Shown here one piece after another: positions 11,636 to 23,609 of a DNA stretch of 64,000 nt. Under the pieces are notes generated by a model. That model was not told the origin of the DNA, ran no database searches, and saw nothing but the letters and a program-made list of their open reading frames with translations. A program made the translations under genes and the position numbers. Each line of letters opens with the position of its first letter. The stretch's first letter is position 1. This DNA is from Mimachlamys varia. Taxonomy: Eukaryota; Mollusca; Bivalvia; Pectinida; Pectinidae. The stretch lies in NCBI GenBank assembly GCA_947623455.1, contig OX392535.1:42556688-42620687 (forward strand), in the 5' to 3' direction.

Positions 11636-11850
11636 GTGCTAGGTGGCCAAGTGGTTAAGGTGTCCCGACATTCTACCACTAGCCCTCCACCTCTGGGTTG
11701 CCAGTTCAAAACCAATGTAGGGCGTGCGCAGTTCCCAGGTACTGACCGTAGGCCGGTGGTTTTTCTCCTGGTACTCCAGCTTTCCTCCACCTCCAAACCC
11801 TGGCACATCCTTAAATGACCCTGGCTGTTATAGTACTTAAGTAGGATGTA
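11636..11850 (+). mobile_element. tRNA-derived SINE
   Basis: The 5' portion is tRNA-like. An A-box-like TGGCCAAGTGGTTAAGG (from about 11644) resembles serine-type tRNAs, and a B-box-like AGTTCAAAACC lies at 11703-11713. The body continues with CCTCCACCTCCAAACC and TTAAATGACCCTGGCTGTTA. A second, reverse-strand copy lies at 6690-6859. The anticodon stem is not a sound tRNA fold, so I call it a SINE rather than a tRNA gene. Pol III A/B boxes would be internal promoters if intact. Confidence 0.75.
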
Positions 11851-12001
11851 AAAGTTTGTATGAAAATTATTTTCAATTTGGTAATGACTAACTTTATTAA
11901 ATGGCTGTAGTTCCAACACAAACTGGAAATAAATGATTGAAATTTAATATAATTAATTGGGGGTTTCATTTGTACCAAACAAGTTATACTATAGGATTCC
12001 A

Positions 12002-12131
12002 GAATTCACAGAATCCTGTATAAATATAATGTGTCAATTTCACAGAATCCTGTTATATAATGTGTCAATTTCACAGAATCATGTATAAGTATAATGTGTC
12101 AATTTCACAGAAATCTGTTTTATATTGTGTC
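12002..12131. repeat. ~33-bp tandem repeat, 4 copies
   Basis: The unit resembles TTTCACAGAATCCTGTATAA followed by ATATAATGTGTCAA, with indels. It abuts a LINE-like 3' tail at 12133. Confidence 0.8.
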
Positions 12132-12132
12132 T

Positions 12133-12182
12133 GAATGAGCCATAAGGTTCAAGGTAATAAAGAACTGAACTGAATTGAATGC
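12133..12182 (+). mobile_element. LINE-like 3' end fragment
   Basis: GAGCCATAAGGTTCAAGGTA and a following AATAAA-GAACTGAACTGAATTGAATG closely match the 3' end of the decayed LINE at 24657-24700. A (TGAAT)n-like tail is a common feature of non-LTR 3' ends. It is a severely truncated copy. Confidence 0.5.
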
Positions 12183-12868
12183 GTTTTCCTTGACTGGTGT
12201 CTGCATTAGAAATAAAAGCGACGATGGATTTTCTGTGGTGTGGATGGTCACTATATACAGTGTGGCTGTATTGTAGGTGGGGTATATTGATCCCTGACCA
12301 GCGGTCAGTTAAACACCAATGTGATCATGGCTGATCACTGACCAGTCCACTTGAGCTCCTGCACCCAAAAATGATAAGCTGTCTCTTTCAGATTATAGCC
12401 TTAACATGATAATTTGTTTCTCTCTGTTAGCTTATTTTAGCCTTAATATTTCGTTAATAAAGAACCAAGTTTTTGTAGGTCATTTGGTTTTGATAGGAAG
12501 TCATGATCATCAATACTGTACGTTTTTAAGATGAAGAAATCAAACAGGTAATTTTCATTCAAATCATGGCATTGCCAATAATTTTCTTCTTTTTCTTTTA
12601 GTTTTATCTATTTAATGAATAAATACAAACATTCAGAGATATTTATTGAAGTCAATAAGTGGAAATATTCAGAGATAGTTTACAATGTCAGCAAGATCGG
12701 GGGTTATGTAATGGGTGTACGTATAGCGGGTCTGCCAATTGTAATTTGTCTGTTAAACATGTAGTTAATATTACAAGATCAATCAAAGATTTAAATGAAC
12801 CAATTCAACAACATAATTATGATTTAACTGTTTGAAAGCCTTAAAGATTAATTACCTGCTAGGACGAA
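12183..12868. other. Intergenic, AT-rich
   Basis: I see no gene, repeat array or RNA supported here. Confidence 0.35.
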
Positions 12869-13544
12869 CTTAACTCTTTCCAAACCGTTGTCGTATACAG
12901 ACGACAAAAAAGCGTGACGTCTCCTCCCCGTTGTCGTATACAGATGACAAAAAAAACGTGACGTCTCCTCCCTGTTGTCGTATACAAACGTTAACGACAA
13001 GCTACTTGACATTACTTTCCATACTTTTTGATTATCTGGGTATGGCAGCCGACAGATGAGTCGACTAACAACATTTTACACAAAATCAACTGCTTCAGTT
13101 TATAACAAATAATTTGATAGGCGTAAAGTACACATTTTCTGTCATGTGACCCATTTACATATGTAGATTGAATTTCCCGCGAGAAACTGCGAAGGGTCAT
13201 CACCAATGTAAACATCATGGCGACGAATGCTGTAGCTAAACATAGCGTTACCAAATCTGACGAACATATTTGCTGCGAAAATAAAGCTCTGTATGTCTTC
13301 TAACTTTAGAAGAACCGAAAAGAGCATTGGTTTACATTTATCTGCATTATTTCAGCATAAGTCTTCTAACTTTAGAAGAACCGAAAAGAGCATTGGTTTA
13401 CATTTATCTGCATTATTTCGGCATAATGTCCACTACGCAAACACAACAAAGAACCATCATTTTGGCCGAAACGTCTGGGGGTGAGCCTAATAATGACTTC
13501 TGGTACGGAATTCGGACCGGAATCACAGTACGGAAAGAGTTAAG
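12869..13544. mobile_element. Candidate TIR element containing internal tandem duplications
   Basis: CTTAACTCTTTCC at 12869-12881 is matched inverted by GGAAAGAGTTAAG at 13532-13544, a 13-bp perfect pair. Inside are three near-copies of CCGTTGTCGTATACAGA spaced about 44 bp (12885-12995) and a 66-bp tandem duplication (13295-13425). No target duplication was recognised and no transposase is encoded. Confidence 0.5.
13295..13425. repeat. 66-bp tandem duplication
   Basis: Copies at 13295 and 13361 begin GTCTTCTAACTTTAGAAGAA. The pair is almost identical (TTTCAGCATAA versus TTTCGGCATAA). The first 17 bases hold the short palindrome CTTCTAACTTTAGAAG. Confidence 0.9.
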
Positions 13545-13645
13545 CAGAACCTAACTGATATGACCAAACTTCAGATTGATAGAAAAATGGTACTATTGAT
13601 ACTGAATTATTGTGAAAAGAAATTAACTCTGATAATTTTGATAAC

Positions 13646-13915
13646 ATGGATAGACCCATACCAAAAAAAGGTACAAAAAAGTTACATTTTTATAGGTACA
13701 AAAAAGTCATAACTTTTTTATGCTAGATTGGAACCCTATCAGAAAAGAGGTTTCAATCTAGCACTAAAAAGTTACAAAAAAGGTACAAAAAAGTTATACT
13801 CAACACATTTGTTCAGTTAAATAATCACTTTATTGTCAAAGAAAAAGGTACAAAAAAGGTATGCTTTTTCAAAGGTATTAAAAAGGTACAAAAAAGGGTG
13901 TGTTCTCCGAACGCC
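13646..13915. repeat. GGTACAAAAAAG-type element, cluster 1
   Basis: It begins CCCATACCAAAAAAAGGTAC, runs through irregular GGTACAAAAAAGT(T)A blocks, and ends GTGTTCTCCGAACGCCAACA. The start matches, inverted, the end of the 34.6-35.1 kb cluster (GGTATGGGG). The end matches, inverted, the start of the 25.27-kb cluster (AATGTTGGCGTTC). All three therefore belong to one dispersed family with defined and different ends. Confidence 0.65.
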
Positions 13916-14253
13916 AACATTTTTTTTAACAATAGGTAGGTGTTGTTTTTGAGAACAATGGGAAGTCAATTATATACTGTTTCATATAAACTGCCCTTTT
14001 CATCTTACCTGCGATTTACCTGTGAACTCACCTTACCTGAGATTTAACTGTGGACAGTCAGCACTACAGATGCATTAAATTATACATTTTTTTTTTCAAA
14101 AATACAAGGATACAGATATAAAATAAAAAAAAGAAAATTAACAAATGAGTAATCAGCACTTAATTGTAAATAAAATACAACCCAGAGATAACTATATATT
14201 GAAGAAATAAAGAGAAATATAGAAAAGTATTCAATAAAGTAATTAGTCTTACA

Positions 14254-14481
14254 TTGTTAGAAAGTTTTAGTTATCTAGGAATTCTGTTGATATATAATAG
14301 AAAATTCTTGACAACACAAGAGGAAATAGCTGAACAAAGTTGAAAAACTTTATTTGGAATTATGAATGTTTTTAAAAGTAAATATTTCAATTTCGAAACC
14401 CAACTTAGGTTTTTTGTACACTTTTGCAAATAGTATTTTAAATTATGGATCTGAAGTGGGGGGGGTTTCATTAAGCACCTA
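14254..14481 (+). pseudogene. LINE reverse-transcriptase C-terminal fragment (left half)
   Basis: Translation gives an FSYLG motif followed by KFLTTQEEIAEQS, then FNFETQL, and after a frameshift NSILNYGSEVG (14429-14461) and FH-stop-AP. This pattern (FxYLG, a basic stretch, then N-S-x-L-N-Y-G-S-E) is recognisable as the post-palm, thumb-side part of non-LTR retrotransposon reverse transcriptases. In-frame stops and a frameshift show it is dead. The clade is not resolved. The sequence stops at the CACCTA target duplication (14476-14481) of the 9.3-kb insertion and resumes in register at 23821. Upstream of 14254 I cannot follow the frame. Confidence 0.75.
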
Positions 14482-14593
14482 TGTTGCAACCCTTATTGTA
14501 ATAAATTGCTTAATGTAATAATTATTACATTAAGGTTAACCTTATTGTAATAAATTAAAAATTATTACATTAAGCGACGCTTATTGTAATAAA
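14482..14593 (+). repeat. Left terminal inverted repeat of the 9.3-kb element
   Basis: It starts TGTTGCAACCC and contains TTATTGTAATAA / TTATTACATTAAGG / TTAACC blocks ending in AAGCGACGCTTATTGTAATA. The blocks are themselves palindromic, and they are evidently the source or relative of the internal satellite monomer. Confidence 0.85.
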
Positions 14594-15400
14594 AAAAATA
14601 TTATTACAATAAGCGTCGACATTATGCATAATTGTAATAAAAATAATTTTACATTTCTTGAAAACTTGTCCTTGCTTAGAGAATGTATAGATCTACATAA
14701 AGATAAAATTCTAGTGTGAAAAGTTAAAATTGTCTGCACTTATCTCATAACTTCAACAAATTGATGATGTTAAATTCTGCGCTAAGCTGATTTTGTAAAC
14801 TTGCAAGAGGAATGTAACCAGCCCCCCCCCCCCCTTTTTTTTTTGAAGTCGAGAAAAACGAGACCAAGGTTTTGCGGCTGAGACCGAGACAGACACTGAG
14901 TCAACATTTGCGCAAGTCTGCCTTTCACAGTGTTATAATTATCCAATTGAATTGAAACTTGGTCAAACTATCATATTATAAGATGAAAATATGTAAAATG
15001 TTTTTGTATTTTAGGGCAAACACATTGAGAATTTGCATTTTAGTCATCTTTTTTAAGTGTTACTGATATCTGATTGATTTGAAACTTAGAACAGTTACTG
15101 AAATCGTCACACTAAACACCTTACTGGGATTTGGTATAAATTTCTTTTCAGATTCTGCCGTTTTGTGACGAAAACATGGGCATTTTGAGAATTTGTGTTA
15201 TAGTCCACTTTTCATAGTGATATTGATTTCCAATTGAATTGAAACTTTGCGTAATTAATGAAATCATTGTACTGAACACCTTACTTAAATTGTAAGGAGA
15301 TGAATGCGCAGGTTCTGCTGTTTGTTGAGAATTCACGTTACCGTCCCCTTTTTATATTGTTATTGATATGTAATACTGATATTGTAATAAAATTCTTAGT
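14594..15400. repeat. Internal 0.8-0.9 kb unit, copy 1 (full length)
   Basis: It runs from a palindromic AAGCGTCGAC block through a poly-C/poly-T tract (14821-14844) to GTAATACTGATATTGTAATA. A near-identical copy follows at about 15711-16400. This copy retains about 127 bp (about 14910-15036) that the second copy lacks. Confidence 0.9.
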
Positions 15401-15710
15401 GAAACATTTATTACATTAAGGTTAACCTTATCGTAATAAATTCTTAGTGGAACATTAATTGCATTAAGGTTACCCTTATTGTAATAAAGTTATTACATTA
15501 AAGTTACCCTTATTGCAATAAAATTATTACATTAAGGTTAACCTTATTGTAATAAAATTATTACATTAAGGTTAACCTTATTGTAATAAAATTATTACAT
15601 TAAGGTTAACCTTATTGTAATAAATTGCTTAATGTAATAATTATTACATTAAGGTTTACCTTATTGTAATAAATTAAAAATTATTACATTAAGCGACGCT
15701 TATTGTAATA
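15380..15710. repeat. Palindromic satellite, short block between the two internal units
   Basis: It is made of TTATTACATTAAGG-TTAACC-TTATTGTAATAA monomers, closing with the AAGCGACGCTT variant that also ends the left TIR. The TIR-like block is thus repeated in front of each internal unit. Confidence 0.9.
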
Positions 15711-16400
15711 GAAAAAATATTATTACAATAAGCGTCGACATTATGCATAATTGTAATAAAAATAATTTTACATTTCTTGAAAACTTGTCCTTGCTTAGAG
15801 AATGTATAGATCTACATAAAGATAAAATTCTAGTGTGAAAAGTTAAAATTGTCTGCACTTATCTCATAACTTCAACAAATTGATGATGTTAAATTCTGCG
15901 CTAAGCTGATTTTGTAAACTTGCAAGAGGAATGTAACCAGCCCCCCCCCCCTTTTTTTTGAAGTCGAGAAAAACGAGACCAAGGTTTTGCGGCTGAGACC
16001 GAGACAGACACTGAGTCAACATTTGCATTTTAGTCATCTTTTTTAAGTGTTACTGATATCTGATTGATTTGAAACTTAGAACAGTTACTGAAATCGTCAC
16101 ACTGAACACCTTACTGGGATTTGGTATAAATTTCTTTTCAGATTCTGCCGTTTTGTGACGAAAACATGGGCATTTTGAGAATTTGTGTTATAGTCCACTT
16201 TTCATAGTGATATTGATTTCCAATTGAATTGAAACTTTGCGTAATTAATGAAATCATTGTACTGAACACCTTACTTAAATTGTAAGGAGATGAATGCGCA
16301 GGTTCTGCTGTTTGTTGAGAATTCACGTTACCGTCCCCTTTTTATATTGTTATTGATATGTAATACTGATATTGTAATAAAATTCTTAGTGAAACATTTA
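15711..16400. repeat. Internal unit, copy 2, with 127-bp deletion
   Basis: It is nearly identical to 14594-15400 apart from a shorter poly-C/poly-T tract and loss of the segment between two ATTTGC hexamers (one hexamer remains at about 16021). Downstream of the deletion the offset to copy 1 is 990 bp. Confidence 0.9.
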
Positions 16401-19400
16401 TTACATTAAGGTTAACCTTATCGTAATAAATTCTTAGTGGAACATTAATTACATTAAGGTTAATCTTATTGTAATAAAGTTCTTAGTGAAATATTTATTG
16501 CATTAAGGTTACCCTTATTGTAATAAAGTTATTACATTAAGGTTAACCTTATTGTAATGAAGTTCTTAGTGAAATATTTATTACATTAAGGTAACCCTTA
16601 TTGTAATAAATTTATTACATTAAGGTTAACCTTATTGTAATAAAATTATTACATTAAGGTTAACCTTATTGTAATAAAGTTTTTATTGAAATATTTATTT
16701 CATTAAGGTAACGTATTGTAATAAAATTATTACATTAAGGTTAACCTTATTGTAATAAAATTATTACATTAAGGTTAACCTTATTGTAATAAAGTTCTTA
16801 GTGAAATATTTATTACATTAAGGTTACCCTTATTGTAATAAAATTATTACATTAAGGTTAACCTTATTGTAATAAAATTATTACATTAAGGTTAACCTTA
16901 TTGTAATAAAATTCTTAGTGGAACATTAATTGCATTAAGGTTAATCTTATTGTAATAAAGTTCTTAGTGAAATATTTATTGCATTAAGGTTACCCTTATT
17001 GTAATAAAGTTATTACATTAAGGTTACCCTTATTGTAATAAAATTATTACATTAATGTTAACCTTATTGTAATAAAATTATTACATTAAGGTTAACCTTA
17101 TTGTAATAAAATTCTTAGTGGAACATTAATTACATTAAGGTTACCCTTATTGTAATAAAGTTCTTAGTGAAATATTTATTGCATTAAGGTTACCCTTATT
17201 GTAATAAAGTTATTACATTAAAGTTACCCTTATTGCAATAAAATTATTACATTAAGGTTAACCTTATTGTAATAAAATTATTACATTAAGGTTAACCTTA
17301 TTGTAATAAAATTATTACATTAAGGTTAACCTTATTGTAATAAAATTCTTAGTGAAATATTTATTGCATTGAGGTTACCCTTATTGTAATAATGTTATTA
17401 CATTAAGGTTACCATTATTGTAATAAAATTATTACATTAAGGTTAATCTTATTGTAATAAAGTTCTTAGTGAAATATTTATTGCATTGAGGTTACCCTTA
17501 TTGTAATAAAGGTATTACATTAAGGTTAACCTTATTGTAATAAAATTATTACATTAAGGTTAACCTTATTGTAATAAAGTTCTTAGTGAAATATTTATTA
17601 CATTAAGGTTACCCTTATTGTAATAAAATTATTACATTAAGGTTAACCTTATTGTAATAAAATTCTTAGTGGAACATTAATTGCATTAAGGTTAATCTTA
17701 TTGTAATAAAGTTCTTAGTGAAATATTTATTACATTAAGGTTAACCTTATTGTAATAAAATTATTACATTAAGGTTAACCTTATTGTAATAAAATTCTTA
17801 GTGGAACATTAATTGCATTAAGGTTAATCTTATTGTAATAAAGTTCTTAGTGAAATATTTATTGCATTAAGGTTACCCTTATTGTAATAAAGTTATTACA
17901 TTAAGGTTACCCTTATTGTAATAAAATTATTACATTAATGTTAACCTTATTGTAATAAAATTATTACATTAAGGTTAACCTTATTGTAATAAAATTCTTA
18001 GTGGAACATTAATTACATTAAGGTTACCCTTATTGTAATAAAGTTCTTAGTGAAATATTTATTGCATTAAGGTTACCCTTATTGTAATAAAGTTATTACA
18101 TTAAAGTTACCCTGATTGCAATAAAATTATTACATTAAGGTTAACCTTATTGTAATAAAATTATTACATTAAGGTTAACCTTATTGTAATAAAATTATTA
18201 CATTAAGGTTAACCTTATTGTAATAAAATTCTTAGTGAAATATTTATTGCATTGAGGTTACCCTTATTGTAATAATGTTATTACATTAAGGTTACCCTTA
18301 TTGTAATAAAATTATTACATTAAGGTTAATCTTATTGTAATAAAGTTCTTAGTGAAATATTTATTGCATTGAGGTTACCCTTATTGTAATAAAGGTATTA
18401 CATTAAGGTTACCCTTATTGTAATAGAATTATTATATTAAGGTTAACCTTATTGTAATAAAGTTCTTAGTGAAATATTCATTACATTAAGGTTAACCTTA
18501 TTGTAATAAAGTTATTACATTAAGGTTAACCTTATTGTAATGAAGTTCTTAGTGAAATATTTATTACATTAAGGTAACCCTTATTGTAATAAATTTATTA
18601 CATTAAGGTTAACCTTATTGTAATAAAATTATTACATTAAGGTTAACCTTATTGTAATAAAGTTTTTATTGAAATATTTATTTCATTAAGGTAACGTATT
18701 GTAATAAAATTATTACATTAAGGTTAACCTTATTGTAATAAAATTATTACATTAAGGTTAACCTTATTGTAATAAAGTTCTTAGTGAAATATTTATTACA
18801 TTAAGGTTACCCTTATTGTAATAAAATTATTACATTAAGGTTAACCTTATTGTAATAAAATTATTACATTAAGGTTAACCTTATTGTAATAAAATTCTTA
18901 GTGGAACATTAATTGCATTAAGGTTAATCTTATTGTAATAAAGTTCTTAGTGAAATATTTATTGCATTAAGGTTACCCTTATTGTAATAAAGTTATTACA
19001 TTAAGGTTACCCTTATTGTAATAAAATTATTACATTAATGTTAACCTTATTGTAATAAAATTATTACATTAAGGTTAACCTTATTGTAATAAAATTCTTA
19101 GTGGAACATTAATTACATTAAGGTTACCCTTATTGTAATAAAGTTCTTAGTGAAATATTTATTGCATTAAGGTTACCCTTATTGTAATAAAGTTATTACA
19201 TTAAAGTTACCCTTATTGCAATAAAATTATTACATTAAGGTTAACCTTATTGTAATAAAATTATTACATTAAGGTTAACCTTATTGTAATAAAATTATTA
19301 CATTAAGGTTAACCTTATTGTAATAAAATTCTTAGTGAAATATTTATTGCATTGAGGTTACCCTTATTGTAATAATGTTATTACATTAAGGTTACCATTA

Positions 19401-20660
19401 TTGTAATAAAATTATTACATTAAGGTTAATCTTATTGTAATAAAGTTCTTAGTGAAATATTTATTGCATTGAGGTTACCCTTATTGTAATAAAGGTATTA
19501 CATTAAGGTTAACCTTATTGTAATAAAATTATTACATTAAGGTTAACCTTATTGTAATAAAGTTCTTAGTGAAATATTTATTACATTAAGGTTACCCTTA
19601 TTGTAATAAAATTATTACATTAAGGTTAACCTTATTGTAATAAAATTCTTAGTGGAACATTAATTGCATTAAGGTTAATCTTATTGTAATAAAGTTCTTA
19701 GTGAAATATTTATTACATTAAGGTTAACCTTATTGTAATAAAATTATTACATTAAGGTTAACCTTATTGTAATAAAATTCTTAGTGGAACATTAATTGCA
19801 TTAAGGTTAATCTTATTGTAATAAAGTTCTTAGTGAAATATTTATTGCATTAAGGTTACCCTTATTGTAATAAAGTTATTACATTAAGGTTACCCTTATT
19901 GTAATAAAATTATTACATTAATGTTAACCTTATTGTAATAAAATTATTACATTAAGGTTAACCTTATTGTAATAAAATTCTTAGTGGAACATTAATTACA
20001 TTAAGGTTACCCTTATTGTAATAAAGTTCTTAGTGAAATATTTATTGCATTAAGGTTACCCTTATTGTAATAAAGTTATTACATTAAAGTTACCCTGATT
20101 GCAATAAAATTATTACATTAAGGTTAACCTTATTGTAATAAAATTATTACATTAAGGTTAACCTTATTGTAATAAAATTATTACATTAAGGTTAACCTTA
20201 TTGTAATAAAATTCTTAGTGAAATATTTATTGCATTGAGGTTACCCTTATTGTAATAATGTTATTACATTAAGGTTACCCTTATTGTAATAAAATTATTA
20301 CATTAAGGTTAATCTTATTGTAATAAAGTTCTTAGTGAAATATTTATTGCATTGAGGTTACCCTTATTGTAATAAAGGTATTACATTAAGGTTACCCTTA
20401 TTGTAATAGAATTATTATATTAAGGTTAACCTTATTGTAATAAAGTTCTTAGTGAAATATTCATTACATTAAGGTTAACCTTATTGTAATAAAGTTATTA
20501 CATTAAGGTTAACCTTATTGTAATAAAATTATTACATTAAGGTTAACCTTAATGTAATAATTTTATTAAAATAATGTTAACCTTAATGTAATAACTTTAT
20601 TACAATAAGGTTAACCTTAATGTAATAAATGATCCACTAAGAACTGTATTACAATGAAGT
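16401..20660. repeat. Palindromic satellite with 1983-bp higher-order repeat
   Basis: The monomer is about 32 bp: a TTATTACATTAAGG arm, a GGTTAACC centre and a CCTTATTGTAATAA arm. It is a near-perfect palindrome with one arm mismatch. It is interspersed with a linker containing TTCTTAGTGAAATATTTATT or TTCTTAGTGGAACATTAATT. Rare variants recur exactly 1983 bp apart (GTTTTTATTGAAA at 16679 and 18662; CCTGATTGCA at 18111 and 20094), so about two long-range copies span 16.53-20.50 kb. Past about 20545 the linker motif appears in reverse (CCACTAAGAAC near 20632), so orientation flips at the right edge. Confidence 0.93.
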
Positions 20661-22431
20661 TAACTTTAATGAAATAAATGTTTAAAAAATACTACAAGGC
20701 TAATTATTACGATCGAAGCAGTTTTATTACTATTAACTTTATAACAATACTTAAAGATATTTGTATTGTAATAACATTGTCAAATATACAAATTGCTAGC
20801 ATAACGTATGCTATTACGATAGAAAAACGCTACAGTTGTTAACAAAAACATATTATCTCTCATTACTCAGCCCAATGCTGAAAATAAACGAGGATACATG
20901 TTTTAGAAAAAAAGCCTGACTGGGATCAGATTTTAAAAACGACTTTTAGTTATGGACAATTCAAATAGAATGTGTCACCTTACTTAAATCGAACGACAAC
21001 TCCGACACATCAATTGTATAGTTGTAAGTTAATAAGTTATGTAACCCAATCACAGATTGAAAGTTGATATTGAACGAAGAATTTATGGAAACATGAAAAT
21101 ATAAACAAACAGAAACGTATTGACACAAGCCCGTAACACATTGATTATTTTTCGAAAACAACAATAGAATTACACATGGTATGCGTAAGAATATGGAATA
21201 ATACAACAATACAATTCATATCCCTCTCACCGACACTTCTTACGAAACTATCAACCGCAGTATGACGATTATAAGTACAATGCAACACAAAATGTATGCA
21301 ACAGTTCAGTCCTAAAAGGAAGAAAAAGAAAAAAACCTAAATAATATATAGAATTTGGGAAGTTGAAGATGAAAGTTCAATAACGCTGCGCCATGGCATA
21401 AGCAGGTGAGCTAACAACATCGTTAGAGCCGTACGTAGTCAAGCATATATAGGAACCGTTGTTTGTTAAAGAACTGGATTGGCATTATACATATACTCAC
21501 CATAATGAAATAATGTTTGTTTTTCACAATAAGCATTACAGTAAACTGTTCATATTTTCCCCAAATAATAACACCATGAAATACTTTGTAATACACGAAC
21601 ACATGACATTTTCCATAAAGTTTAGCTAGAAAACAAAATTCTGAATACTGTCCTCAATTACTAATATAATCGATGACACTTGTATTGTGGACGTAAGTTC
21701 TATGTATCATTTCCTAGACATATAGCAATATATACCTCACCATGTCTGGGTCTCCTCTGCTGACCATTTTAGGACAATGATCTCTAACGCACATTTAGAT
21801 TACATTTAGCTCAATGAGTTTTCAAATGACGAAATGTGAGACTTTTTGCGACGGGCAACTCAGGACGAGACAAAAAATCGCAAGGAGCAATGAATGAGCA
21901 CAGCTCGGATGATCTTAATAGCTTTCAATAATTGAAATGAAGAAAAAACAGCCAACAGAAAACAACAAATCTGTAAAAAATGGACACGGAGTAACTACAA
22001 TGGAATTAATTCTGAGCTACAAAAAGGACCTCATAATCATATACACTGGCAATGTTTCTTTATGGAATATCATATTAAAATCCTTCACGAGAAATTCGCG
22101 CGAATTCCACATGAAATGTTTCCATGAAAATTTCACAAGATTTCTTTCATATGGAATTTATCAAAAAGTTACGTGAGACTCAAGTGAAAATATAAACATC
22201 TTAAACCTAGCTATAAGCTGATGTCGCATGAAATTCACACAAAACTCGTGTGAAAATATATTGCCTGGGGAACATGTTTAGATCTCAATGTCTCCAGCAA
22301 ATGTTCGAAATGTTATACCAACCGAAGCCAACATCTTCCAACCATAACCAAGCCGAAAACCATCTTCTATTGTTAAGAATTATTCTAAGCTCAATTGCTA
22401 CGCCGCTATTTCTGCCTGAATGTTATATAAC
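20661..22431. other. Single-copy-like interior of the 9.3-kb element
   Basis: This 1.77-kb AT-rich stretch shows no frame with recognisable protein motifs on either strand. Around 22085-22260 there are several imperfect variants of a TTC-ACG/CAT-GAAAT motif, such as GAAATTCGCGCGAATTC, suggesting a decayed short repeat. If the element ever encoded a transposase it is not recognisable here. Confidence 0.5.
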
Positions 22432-23462
22432 AAACCAAATGTTGACAAACCAAATATTGAAGGACAAACCAAATAATGACAGACAAACCAAATGTTGACG
22501 GGCAGACCAAATGTTGACAGACAAACCAAATGTTGACGGACAAACCAAATGTTGACGGACAAACCAAATTTTGACAGACAATACCAAATATTGACAGACA
22601 AACCAAATGTTGAATAACAAACCAAATGTTGACAAACCAAATATTGACGGACAAACCAAATGATGACAGACAAACCAAATGATGACAGACAAACCAAATG
22701 TTGACGGGCAGACCAAATGTTGACAGACAAACCAAAGTTTGTCGGACAAACCAAAGTTTGTCGGACAAACCAAAGTTTGTCGGACAAACCAAATGTTGAT
22801 GGACAAACCACATGTTGACAGAACAAACCAAATGTTGACAGACAAACCAAATGTTGACAAACGAACCAAATGTTGACAGACAAACCAAATGTTGACAGAC
22901 AAACCAAATATTGAAAGACAAATCAAATGTTGTCGGACAAACCAAATGTTGACGGACAAACCACATGTTGACAGAACAAACCAAATGTTGACAATCAAGC
23001 AAAATGTTGACAGACAAACAAAATGTTGTCGGACACACTAAATGTTGACGGGCAGATCAAATGTTGACGGACAAACCACATTTTGAAAGACAATACCAAA
23101 TATTGACAGACAAACCAAATGTTGACGGACAAACCAAATGTTGACGGACAAACCACATGCTGACAGGCAAACCAAATGTTGAATAACCAACCAAACGTTG
23201 ACAGACAAAACAAATGTTGATAGACAAATCAAATGTTGACAAACAAACCAAATGTTGACGGACAAACCAAATGTTGACAGACAAACCAAATGTTGACAAA
23301 CAAACCAAATCTTGACAAACAAACCAAATCTTGACAGACAAACCAAATCTTGACAGACAAACCAAATGTTGACGGACAAACCAAATGTTGACAGACCATA
23401 CAAAATATTGACAGACAAACCAAATGTTGACGGACAAACCAAAATGTTGACGGGCACACCAA
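22432..23462. repeat. 19-bp minisatellite, about 54 copies
   Basis: The unit is ACAAACCAAATGTTGACGG, with frequent variants at the last two bases (GG, AG, AA) and some 14-bp truncations. A local triplication reads GTTTGTCGGACAAACCAAA (about 22736-22790). The unit has no stop on the reverse strand, so three overlapping reverse open frames of up to 210 codons exist; I treat them as artefacts. There is no repeat/spacer alternation, so it is not a CRISPR array. Confidence 0.95.
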
Positions 23463-23609
23463 TGAACGAGTTAGATGTCAAAACTACTGTGATGGTTGAT
23501 TCGACAAAAATTATGCAATAGATAAGATGAAGTTATATATGCATTCATAGAATGATATCGTTGTTATTACATTAAGCACCATGACAAATTTTGCGCAAGT
23601 ATGGTTGCA

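Noticed and set aside
14821..14844. Poly-C/poly-T tract as a regulatory or triplex element
   Set aside because: It is a length-variable homopolymer present in both internal copies of the element; no evidence points to function.
1551..20660. Centromeric identity of the satellites
   Set aside because: Arrays are only a few kilobases long and unrelated to one another, and they are interrupted by mobile elements. Nothing here shows centromere function.
22432..23462. CRISPR-like array or three overlapping reverse-strand proteins
   Set aside because: The 19-bp units are contiguous with no unique spacers, and the context is eukaryotic. All three reverse frames are open because the unit lacks stops.
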